Source: Viridibacillus soli (lineage in GTDB: Bacteria > Bacillota > Bacilli > Bacillales_A > Planococcaceae). Taken from it: a stretch of 64,000 nucleotides of DNA. Below, piece by piece: positions 9,136 to 16,453 of this stretch. The first letter of the stretch is position 1. Every line of letters begins with the position of its first letter. The stretch lies in the NCBI RefSeq assembly GCF_016612995.1, contig NZ_JAEOAH010000022.1, positions 1 through 64,000 on the forward strand, in the 5' to 3' direction. A model generated the notes under the pieces. That model made no database searches. It was not told the origin of the DNA and saw only the letters and a list, made by a program, of their open reading frames with translations. A program made the position numbers and the translations under genes.

Positions 9136-9249
9136 TTGTATGGTTCAAATGGTCGTATTAATTTGAGCAAATTTTGTAATTTGATGATGGAAATATGCTA
9201 GGATAATGATAATACATAAACTTTTATTGTGATGAGGGAGACGATTGTT

Positions 9250-10038
9250 TTGACGATTCGAACGGTAATTTTTGACTTAGATGATACTTTACTTTGGGAT
9301 AAGAAAAGTATTGCGACTGCATTTGAACTTACTTGTAAAAAGGCCGCAGAGCAGGTGGCGGTAAATCCTTCCGAGCTTGAAGTGACAGTGAGAGAAGCGG
9401 CTCGCAATTTATATGCCTCTTACCCAACATATGATTACACACAAATGATCGGTATTAATCCTTTTGAAGGGTTATGGGGAACATTTGACGATCCAACAAA
9501 TGAATTTCAACAGTTAAAAGCTATCGTTCCAGCATATCGCAAAAATTCTTGGACAGTAGGATTAGCTAAATTAGGTATAGATAATGCAGAGCTTGGTGCA
9601 GAATTAGGTGAATATTTCATCGAAGCGCGTAAGCAAAGTCCTTTTGTTTATGAAGAAACATATGAAGTATTGGATGCATTAAAAGGAAACTATAAATTAA
9701 TTTTATTAACAAATGGTTCGCCAAGTTTACAACATACGAAATTAGAAATCACACCAGAAATCGCACCTTACTTTGATCATATCGTCATTTCAGGTGATTT
9801 TGGTCGTGGCAAACCAGATGCCTCTATTTTCGAACATGTTTTAAAAATTGCAGACATCCAAGCAGATGAAGCAATTATGGTTGGCGATAATTTGATGACG
9901 GATATTTTAGGTTCATCACGTATCAACATGCGCTCAGCTTGGATCAACCGTGAAGAAAAAGCACCAGTTGAAGGCGTTACACCAACATATGAAATTGAAT
10001 CATTACTCGAATTGCTACCACTGCTTAAAACAATCTAA
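9250..10038 (+). CDS. HAD-superfamily hydrolase
   Basis: This 262-residue HAD phosphatase has all four motifs: I, FDLDDT with the nucleophilic and acid aspartates (about residues 8-13); II, LLTNGSP; III, a lysine in GRGKPD; IV, GDNLMTDILG. A helical cap lies between motifs I and II. It hydrolyses phosphate esters in the cytoplasm, substrate not predictable. I prefer the TTG at 9250, preceded by GAGGGAG at 9 bases, over GTG 9229 or ATG 9232, which overlap that ribosome site. It is monocistronic with a terminator at 10049-10076. Confidence 0.88.
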   Translation: MTIRTVIFDLDDTLLWDKKSIATAFELTCKKAAEQVAVNPSELEVTVREAARNLYASYPTYDYTQMIGINPFEGLWGTFDDPTNEFQQLKAIVPAYRKNSWTVGLAKLGIDNAELGAELGEYFIEARKQSPFVYEETYEVLDALKGNYKLILLTNGSPSLQHTKLEITPEIAPYFDHIVISGDFGRGKPDASIFEHVLKIADIQADEAIMVGDNLMTDILGSSRINMRSAWINREEKAPVEGVTPTYEIESLLELLPLLKTI

Positions 10039-10048
10039 TATTTATGGG

Positions 10049-10076
10049 AGCTTCCTAATTTAGGAAGCTTTTTTTG
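10049..10076 (+). terminator. Terminator after the HAD gene
   Basis: Hairpin AGCTTCCTAA...TTAGGAAGCT followed by seven T residues. Confidence 0.9.
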
Positions 10077-10127
10077 AAACTTTCTCTTGAGCAGACGCGT
10101 TGTTTATGAGAGAGGAGAATAATGTAA

Positions 10128-10290
10128 ATGAAAAAGAGGTTAAAGGATCCATTATTATTGATAGCTAGTATTTTGACCATTGTTATTATTGTGTATCGCA
10201 CTACTTGATTCCATTAAAATAGATGATTTAGGCTACTTAATTGTCGGGGTTTTAGAGACATGGGTAGTCTTTTTTATTATTGGAGGCTGA
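10128..10290 (+). pseudogene. Frameshifted small two-helix membrane protein
   Basis: An ATG at 10128 with AGAGGAGA upstream opens a frame that reads MKKRLKDPLLLIASILTIVI and then stops at 10206-10208. In the neighbouring frame, starting two bases before that stop, the sequence continues as LLDSIKIDDLGYLIVGVLET and WVVFFIIGG, ending at 10290. Together they would form a protein of about 54 residues with two membrane helices. A single-base change near 10197-10201 explains the break. The final TGA falls in the first unit of the 21-bp array. Either a recent pseudogene or a sequencing error; the short form could still be a 26-residue membrane peptide. Confidence 0.6.
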
Positions 10291-10615
10291 GTCATAGAAG
10301 GTGGAGGCTGAGTCATAGAAGCTGGGTGCTGAGTCATAGAAGAAGGAGGTTGAGTTATAGAAGCTGGGCTGAGTCATAGAAGGTGGAGCGTGAGTCATAG
10401 AAGCTGGGTGCTGAGTCATAGAAGGTGGAGGCTGAGTCATAGAAGAAGGAGGTTGAGTCATAGAAGCTGGGTGCTGAGTCATGGAAGGTGGAGCGTGAGT
10501 CATAGAAGCTGTGCTGAGTCATAGAAGGTGGAGCGTGAGTCATAGAAACTGGAGGTTGAGTTATAGAAGTTAGAGCGTGAGTCACAAAAGTTAGGCGCTT
10601 ACTCATCAGCTTTAG
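10283..10615. repeat. 21-bp tandem repeat array 1 (about 16 units)
   Basis: About sixteen units of 21 bp with consensus GAGTCATAGAAGNTGGAGGCT (written in two parts: GAGTCATAGAAG, then a variable NTGGAGGCT). Two units are short (18 and 19 bp), so no single reading frame spans the array. The right-hand units are more degenerate. Minus-strand frames would read as MTQPPxS repeats, but they lack a ribosome site and are broken by the short units, so I call this non-coding DNA. Confidence 0.9.
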
Positions 10616-10680
10616 TAGATAGTCTTTCTAGGCTAATTCTATTTTTTGAATTTTAAGCTCATAACAGTTAATTTTTTTTT

Positions 10681-10895
10681 TGTGAATATGGGGTAGCGTA
10701 CTCTGGAGGGGATATAAGACTTGGGCTAGGTGGAGTTAATGCCGGTAATAAGGTTAGTTTCCAGTTTTATAATACTAAAACTGGTGCTATGTATCCAAGC
10801 ACTATTGATAATACAAATGGCACTACAGAATTTCCAGACTTTTGTTTTACGAAAATAGATGCTAATCCGTTTGTTGACAGCTCAGGTAAAGCTTA
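10681..10895 (+). pseudogene. Decayed fragment of an unidentified protein
   Basis: An open stretch without a start codon reads YSGGDIRLGLGGVNAG, NKVSFQFYNTKTGAMYP, TEFPDFCFTKIDANPFVDSS in continuous frame. This composition looks like a beta-rich secreted or surface protein. It has no ribosome site, is preceded by a T-run and is cut at about 10895, where the opposite-strand remnant ends. I do not recognise the family; it is probably an internal or C-terminal piece left after rearrangement. Confidence 0.45.
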
Positions 10896-10898
10896 TTT

Positions 10899-11295
10899 TT
10901 ATTTTTTACTTTCTTGTAACTCAATTGTAAATGGATTGAAATTGTTATCTTCTGAGATAGTATTAACAATATTTTCTATATCTTCTTTTGTTTTTTATCT
11001 TTTATATCAACACCATACATTGGAAGTGTTAGGTTTTTTTGTCTACCGAATAGATTGTGTATGCAATACCTCCATGAGGATCGTATCCATTTTCTTTTAG
11101 TGCATTTATAATTTTTTCGGATAACTCAGTTTCAGTTATTTTCTCATTAATTTCTTCAATTTCTTTTAATTCTTCTTGGGTAACTTGGGTAGCTTTAGGA
11201 GTTTCTTTTGCATAAGAATGATTATAAAAAATAACGATGCCTCCTGTAATTAATAGAAGAGATAAAACAAAAAATATTATTTTTGTCTTTTTTAT
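10899..11295 (-). pseudogene. Broken small membrane-anchored or secreted protein, two frameshifts and a lost start
   Basis: A strong ribosome site AAAGGAGG (11301-11310) is followed seven bases later by ATA at 11293-11295 instead of ATG. The frame then reads NIKKTKIIFFVLSLLLITGG (a membrane or signal segment), an acidic helix (EELKEIEEINEK) and DPHGGIAYTIYSVDKK. It then shifts twice at A-runs, continuing LTLPMYGVDIKDKK and EDIENIVNTISEDNN up to QESKK and a stop at 10899. The intact product would be about 130 residues, family not recognised. Three lesions argue for a true pseudogene, though two lie at homopolymers prone to sequencing error. Confidence 0.6.
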
Positions 11296-11395
11296 ATTTA
11301 TTCCTCCTTTGTGACGACTATAGTAATTAATATGTATGAGATATAAATAAAAGTCATTTAAAACAAAAAATATATGGGGAAGTTTCAACGGTAAA

Positions 11396-11472
11396 TCACA
11401 AGACCAAAGGACGAGAATTTAAGGAGTGGACACGTACAAATGATTTGCACCCAAAAGTGATCTGCTCAGCTT
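11396..11472 (+). other. Protein-like stretch without start, unidentified
   Basis: A short frame reads KTKGREFKEWTRTNDLHPKV and ends at a TGA near 11472. It has no ribosome site. It may be another scrap in this decay zone; I cannot assign it. The rest of 11389-11560 shows only a terminator hairpin. Confidence 0.2.
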
Positions 11473-11517
11473 GAATTTCAAGAGTCTTTGCTCATTTAGG
11501 ATTATTTTTCTAAAAAA

Positions 11518-11554
11518 AAACTACGCCACACTTTTTGGTGTGGTGTAGTTTAGT
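11518..11554. terminator. Hairpin, probable bidirectional terminator
   Basis: Stem AACTACGCCACAC/GTGTGGTGTAGTT with a T-rich loop and an upstream A-run, which gives a U-tract on the minus-strand transcript beyond serA and the repeats. Confidence 0.7.
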
Positions 11555-11564
11555 AGATCGAGCC

Positions 11565-11795
11565 CTCCAACGCTTGTCGCCGTTGAACGGGCCTTCAGCA
11601 TTTAAATAAGATATCCAGCTTCAGCGGCCAGCCCCTCGAGGTCACTTCCATTTTCTCGATCAAAAGCTGAAAAGATGCTTTTGTTTCAGGCCCGCACGAT
11701 GCGGGTCACGCAGTCGTTGCCACAGGATGTGGCGTCTTAGACTGTGTTCTTTTTTCCAGTGCTTGTCGGGGCTGAACGGGCCGCTTCAGCATTTA
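11565..11795. repeat. Structured repeat elements abutting serA
   Basis: A partial copy (about 11567-11600) carries only the 3' end, with CAACG...CGTTG and CTTCAGCATTT. A full long copy (about 11611-11795) has paired ends AGCGGCC...GGCCGCT and AGCCCC...GGGGCT, a stem AAAAGC...GCTTTT, and the extra module with CCCGC...GCGGG and GCCACA...TGTGGC. It is nearly the same as the copy at 108-283. Its 3' end lies directly against the serA stop codon. Confidence 0.85.
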
Positions 11796-13382
11796 TTATA
11801 GATCAATAGTTTTCGCATCAAAGATATTTTCTTGTTCTTTTAGGAAGTCGACGTTTTCGATGTGGTTATCTACTGATAACATCATGATTGCTTCTCCACC
11901 TTGGTTAGAACGACCAACCTGCATTGTTGCGATGTTGATATCTTTTTGTGCTAGAAGTGTACCAACACGGCCGATTGCACCTGGTTTATCGGTATGTTTG
12001 ATAAATAGTAAGTGACCTTCTGGTACTACATCGATTACGTAGTCGTCTACTTTTACGATACGAGCGCCAAGGCCGTTTAATAGAGTTCCTGTTACTTTAT
12101 GTGTTTCGCTAGCAGTCACTAATTCAACAGCGATAGAGTTTAAGAAACCTTTTGATGTTGTTGTTTTGTGTTCGTTGATTTTAATTGTGTTGCGTTCTGC
12201 TAAGAAGCGTGCGTTCACGTTGTTTACGTGGTTACCTAGATTACGTTTTAACAAACCTTTAACAGTGTTGTTCGTTAATGGACGAACGTCGAAACTAGCT
12301 AGTTCACCAGCGAAGTAAAGGTTGATTTCTTCTACTGCTTCATCAGATAGGCGAGAAACGAAGGCGCCTAATTTTTCACCAAGATCGAAGAATGGTTCGA
12401 TTTTTGCGATGATGTCTTTTGGAATAGAAGGCATGTTCACAGGGTTGCGAACTGTTCCAATGTTGAAGTAGCTAAGGATATCATTACTTACGTCAACAGC
12501 AACAGATTCTTGAGCTTCAATTGTAGAAGCACCTAAGTGTGGTGTTGCAATTACTTGTGGTAAGTCTAATAGACGGTTGCCTACGAATGGTTCTTCTTCC
12601 ATTACGTCAAGAGCTGCACCAGCTACTTTACCAGCAACGATTGCATCGTATAATGCTTCTTCATCGATGATTCCGCCTCGTGCACAGTTGATAATGCGAA
12701 CATCGTCTTTCATTAATGCGAAGATGTCTTTGTTGATCATATGCTTTGTTTCTTTTAAAAGAGGTGTATGCACTGTGATGAAATCAGCGACTTTTACTAC
12801 GTCTTCAACTGATCCGAAGTCGACACCTAGTTTTTCAGCTTTTTCAGCAGTTAAGAATGGATCGTATGCAATAACGTTCATGCGGTTACCTTTTGCACGG
12901 TGAGCCACTTCTTGTCCAATACGTCCGAAACCGATGACACCTAATGTTTTGTTTTTTAATTCAACACCGACGAATTTTTTACGATCCCAACGGCCTTCTT
13001 GTAATGACATATGTGCATGTGGAATATGACGAGCAAGAGACATAATCATTGCAGTTGTATGCTCAGCAGCAGAGTTTGTGTTACCGTCTGGTGCATTAAC
13101 TACGATAATTCCTTTTTCAGTAGCAGCATCAAGGTCGATGTTATCTACACCAACACCAGCGCGGCCAATTAATTTTAAATTGTCAGCAGCTTCAATAATG
13201 TCACGAGTAACCTTCGTTTGGCTACGTACTAATAAAACGTCGAAGTCCTTAATTTTAGCTTTTAATGCATCCGGTGTTAAACCAGTTTCAATGACGATGT
13301 TTAAATCTAATTCTTTCTCTTGGCGAAGAGGGTAAATACCATCTTCGCTTAGTGGATCGCTGATTAAAATATTGATAGCCAT
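11796..13382 (-). CDS. serA: D-3-phosphoglycerate dehydrogenase
   Basis: This 528-residue enzyme oxidises 3-phosphoglycerate with NAD+ in the first committed step of serine synthesis. It has the catalytic dehydrogenase fold with [13 protein letters not shown], the Rossmann motif [26 protein letters not shown], and the catalytic His in ATPHLGAST. The long form also carries an intervening domain and a C-terminal ACT domain ([19 protein letters not shown]), which usually binds serine for feedback. I use ATG 13382, one base after the upstream stop; a TTG at 13403 would lie inside the aminotransferase gene. It is translationally close to the aminotransferase and shares its T-box. Confidence 0.95.
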   Translation of the reverse strand: MAINILISDPLSEDGIYPLRQEKELDLNIVIETGLTPDALKAKIKDFDVLLVRSQTKVTRDIIEAADNLKLIGRAGVGVDNIDLDAATEKGIIVVNAPDGNTNSAAEHTTAMIMSLARHIPHAHMSLQEGRWDRKKFVGVELKNKTLGVIGFGRIGQEVAHRAKGNRMNVIAYDPFLTAEKAEKLGVDFGSVEDVVKVADFITVHTPLLKETKHMINKDIFALMKDDVRIINCARGGIIDEEALYDAIVAGKVAGAALDVMEEEPFVGNRLLDLPQVIATPHLGASTIEAQESVAVDVSNDILSYFNIGTVRNPVNMPSIPKDIIAKIEPFFDLGEKLGAFVSRLSDEAVEEINLYFAGELASFDVRPLTNNTVKGLLKRNLGNHVNNVNARFLAERNTIKINEHKTTTSKGFLNSIAVELVTASETHKVTGTLLNGLGARIVKVDDYVIDVVPEGHLLFIKHTDKPGAIGRVGTLLAQKDINIATMQVGRSNQGGEAIMMLSVDNHIENVDFLKEQENIFDAKTIDL

Positions 13383-13383
13383 A

Positions 13384-14541
13384 TTAGTTGTTCGCTCCTT
13401 CAAGATACACTTTTTGTGCTGCTGCTAAGCCTTTACCAAGTTCGATATCTTTGCCAATTTTCACTAGTGCTATTTCGATTGCAGCTAAAGTTTGTAAAAC
13501 ATCAGTTGGTGCGCAGTAGCCCATGTGACCAACGCGGAAAATTTGTCCTTTTAAGTGTTGTTGACCGCCAGCTACAGATAGGTTGAAGTCGGTTTTTAGT
13601 ACTTTTCGGAACGCTTCAGCATCAAAATCAGCTGGTTTAACTGCTGTTACTGTTGGAGAAGCATCAGCATCTGTTGTGAATAATGGAATGTCTAGTGCTT
13701 TAAATGCTGCACGTGTCATATCACGCATTAAAGCATGTCGTTTGTATGCTTCTTCAAATCCTTCAGCTTCAAGGTTTTTAAGAACTTGTTCAAGTCCGAA
13801 TAGTAAAGATAGTGCAGGTGTGAATGGTGTTGTATCTTTTTCTAAGTTGTCACGGTATTTTGTTAAGTCTAAGTAGAATCCTTTTTTAGGATTAGTTTCG
13901 ATAACTTTCCAAGCGCGATCACTTACACCGATAAAGTTTAAGCCTGCAGGAAGCATGAATGCTTTTTGTGAACCAGTTACTAGAACATCAATACCCCACT
14001 CGTCCATTTTCGTTTCAATGCCACCCATGCAAGATACGCCATCAACAATAACTAGTGCTTCAGATACTTCATGAACGGCTTTCGCTAAATCGCCAACTGG
14101 GTTAATAACACCTGTTGAAGTTTCGCAATAAGTTGAGAATACAGCAGTAATATCTTGATGCTCTTTTAAGTAATCTTGTACCGCTGTTGGATTTAACGCT
14201 GTACCCCATTCAACTGCAAATTCTTCAACGTCAATTTGATACGCTTGGCAAATTTTTGTGAAACGTTGACCGAATACACCAGTTGCTACAACTAACACTT
14301 TATCGCCAGGTTTTACAACATTGACGATTGCAGCTTCTAAACCTGATGTACCACTACCTGTAATCATTAGAACATCTTGTTCTGTACCGAATACTTTTTT
14401 CAAGCCCGGTTTAATATTTTGAATCATTTTAGATGTTTCTGATCCTCGGTGGCCAATCATTGGTTGTGCCATAGCGCGCTCTACGCTTGGTGGAATTGGA
14501 GTTGGACCTGGAATTCGTAATAGTTGATAATCTTGTAACAT
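13384..14541 (-). CDS. Class-V aminotransferase, probable phosphoserine/serine-pyruvate aminotransferase
   Basis: This 385-residue PLP enzyme belongs to the alanine-glyoxylate/serine-pyruvate aminotransferase branch of class V. It shows LLRIPGPTPIP at the N-terminus, a GTSGLEAAI phosphate-binding loop near residue 65, VDGVSCMGG and the PLP lysine in TGSQKAFMLP near residue 195. Being first in an operon with serA under a T-box, it most likely supplies the SerC step (3-phosphohydroxypyruvate to phosphoserine), although it is not of the classical SerC family; that role is inferred from context. Its stop codon lies one base before the serA start. Confidence 0.85.
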   Translation of the reverse strand: MLQDYQLLRIPGPTPIPPSVERAMAQPMIGHRGSETSKMIQNIKPGLKKVFGTEQDVLMITGSGTSGLEAAIVNVVKPGDKVLVVATGVFGQRFTKICQAYQIDVEEFAVEWGTALNPTAVQDYLKEHQDITAVFSTYCETSTGVINPVGDLAKAVHEVSEALVIVDGVSCMGGIETKMDEWGIDVLVTGSQKAFMLPAGLNFIGVSDRAWKVIETNPKKGFYLDLTKYRDNLEKDTTPFTPALSLLFGLEQVLKNLEAEGFEEAYKRHALMRDMTRAAFKALDIPLFTTDADASPTVTAVKPADFDAEAFRKVLKTDFNLSVAGGQQHLKGQIFRVGHMGYCAPTDVLQTLAAIEIALVKIGKDIELGKGLAAAQKVYLEGANN

Positions 14542-14591
14542 GTTAAATCTCCTCTCTTATTTGGAAAAAAATGTTTTAATAAAATATAAAA

Positions 14592-14868
14592 AGCCTTCCG
14601 TCCCTTACATAAAATAAATGTAAGGGGCGAAAGGCTAAATTAACAGACGCGGTACCACCCTTGGGTTACTGCCCACTAAAACGGACAGACTTTGCTATAT
14701 GCGTAACGTGCATGATTCGTATAGGCATACTTTGGAATGTTCAACCTATCTATTCGGGAGTGGAACTTGCCGCTGAAACCGCTAATTTTCACCAACCATT
14801 AGCTCTCTAAAGATTTCAAAATCGGGAAGCATGTCTCCGTCATCATATTTTTACTATGTTTTAAATTT
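14592..14868 (-). ncRNA. T-box riboswitch, probably serine-specific
   Basis: The leader on the minus strand carries the canonical T-box AAGGGTGGTACCGCG (14648-14662), which pairs with uncharged tRNA acceptor ends. A long terminator (stem AGCCTT...ACAT / ATGT...AGGCT, 14592-14637) with a U-tract follows. Stem I begins near 14860 and includes GGTTGGTGAAAAT, resembling the distal conserved region. A UCC followed by A near 14765 sits where the specifier is expected and would read tRNA-Ser, matching the serine-synthesis genes downstream. The T-box call is firm; the specifier codon is my reading. Confidence 0.93.
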
Positions 14869-14874
14869 AAATCA

Positions 14875-14903
14875 ATATTAATGCTATATTCGGTTAATGT
14901 CAA
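14875..14903 (-). promoter_or_regulatory. Sigma-A promoter of the serine operon
   Basis: On the minus strand TTGACA (14898-14903), a 17-base spacer and TAATAT (14875-14880) form a good vegetative promoter. Transcription would start just ahead of the T-box stem I. Confidence 0.75.
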
Positions 14904-15106
14904 CATTGTTTTGAAAAAATAACAGAAAACAAGTTAGAAGAAGATAATACTGCTCGAAATACGAATAAATTCAACTGAAACGGAATTATAATTCGTGTTT
15001 TTGGAGTGTACAATATACGCTTCATTTTCACGTGTTATGATCTAATATAAAATGAATAATAGGTGTTTATTTATTGTTAACTACAAAATAAGGAAGTGAA
15101 TGCATC

Positions 15107-16453
15107 GTGCAATTAACGATTAAAGCAACGGGGAACCATATAACAGAGCTCTCGCATTTGTTAGCGAAAAATCCAAATAATTTATATGAGAGAAAGCAAA
15201 AAGAACATATCGTTCGTATTTTTTATGAAACATTTAATCATTCGGAGTTAAAAATGACGACATATGTTGTGCCAGATTCGCTCGCACTTGTCAAAAACAC
15301 GAACAATACCTACGATATTACACATTATATTAATGATCGAGAATTTGCAGTTAGCAGTATTTTCACTTCATTTATTCGAAATGCTTTTGGAACTGCTTTA
15401 AATGGTCAGCCTAAAGAAGAATATATAGAATGGGTGTCACATCGTTACGATTTTGAATTTAGTTTTGGCCCGATTGCTTCTGAATTATCAGATGCACAAA
15501 TTCAATCACTATTTGAACCGCTTGGCTATAAAGTACAAATTGAATATGGCGAAACAAATTATCAATTTAACATGAAAGAACGTAGTACGGCACGCTTTAT
15601 CAACATCGAAGGCAATGTCACACTACAAACAGGATTGCGTCAAATTTTTGTTTTGATTCCTGTAATTGATAATTATAAGCATTATTTTATAGATGAAACT
15701 GAAGTTGAGAAGTTAGAACGCTACGGAGAAGGCTGGCTAGATGAACATCCAGAACGAGAATTGATATTTAAGAGGGCGCTACGCTTCAAAGAATTATATT
15801 CACCGCTAGAAAAGACCGGTTTGACGACATTACCACAAAAGAAAGTTCGTTTAAATGATTTACGTTATAGCAAAATAATTGATGCTGTGGAAAATCTATC
15901 ACATAAAAAAACAGTTGTTGATTTTGGTTCTGGGGAAGGTAAGTTGTCAGAACAGCTTGGGTTTGTTGATGGTGTACAAGAAATATTAGCTGTAGAACCT
16001 TCTCAAATAGAAGTACAGAAGGCTAATAGACGCTTTGAAAAGTTAGTCGGTGATAGTCAATTTGTTATGCCAACAAATCATTTTGGCTCATTATTTTATA
16101 AAGATGAGAGATTAAAAGGTAAGGATGTCATAATTCTTTGTGAAGTCATTGAACATATTGATCCTGAACGGTTACCACGCGCAATGTCTGTTATATTCAA
16201 TGATTATCAACCAAAAACAGTTATTATTACAACACCAAATCGGGAATATAATAGCGTCTATGATATGGATGATAAAAAACGTCATAATGATCACCGGTTC
16301 GAATGGACAAGGCGTGAGTTTCAACAATGGTGTGCTAATAGGATGGAAAATATTCATTATAACTTTAAGTTTGATGGTATAGGTGAAGAACATCCTCAGT
16401 TTGGTCATTCTACACAAATGTGTATTTTCACAAGAGAGGAGGAATCACAATGA
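15107..16453 (+). CDS. hen1: Bacterial Hen1 3'-terminal RNA ribose 2'-O-methyltransferase
   Basis: This 448-residue protein has the bacterial Hen1 layout: an N-terminal Pnkp-interacting and ligase-activating half starting MQLTIKATG, and a C-terminal SAM methyltransferase. The latter shows VVDFGSGEGKLSEQL (motif I, about residue 268) and the metal-binding EVIEHIDPERL with downstream His (TRREF region), typical of Hen1. It adds a 2'-O-methyl group to the 3' end of cleaved RNA before sealing, which protects repaired tRNA from being cut again. The start is GTG 15107. It overlaps pnkp by four bases (ATGA), so the two are translationally coupled. Confidence 0.93.
   Translation: MQLTIKATGNHITELSHLLAKNPNNLYERKQKEHIVRIFYETFNHSELKMTTYVVPDSLALVKNTNNTYDITHYINDREFAVSSIFTSFIRNAFGTALNGQPKEEYIEWVSHRYDFEFSFGPIASELSDAQIQSLFEPLGYKVQIEYGETNYQFNMKERSTARFINIEGNVTLQTGLRQIFVLIPVIDNYKHYFIDETEVEKLERYGEGWLDEHPERELIFKRALRFKELYSPLEKTGLTTLPQKKVRLNDLRYSKIIDAVENLSHKKTVVDFGSGEGKLSEQLGFVDGVQEILAVEPSQIEVQKANRRFEKLVGDSQFVMPTNHFGSLFYKDERLKGKDVIILCEVIEHIDPERLPRAMSVIFNDYQPKTVIITTPNREYNSVYDMDDKKRHNDHRFEWTRREFQQWCANRMENIHYNFKFDGIGEEHPQFGHSTQMCIFTREEESQ

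Noticed and set aside
10252-10606. Two minus-strand open frames with MTQPPSS-like repeats
   Set aside because: They are by-products of the 21-bp array: no ribosome site, and two short units break the frame.
10283-10615. Possible CRISPR array
   Set aside because: The repeats are contiguous with no unique spacers and no cas genes are in the window; the same holds for the other arrays.
10789-11100. 103-residue plus-strand frame
   Set aside because: Only its first part is protein-like (listed as a decayed fragment); the rest is antisense to the broken minus-strand gene.
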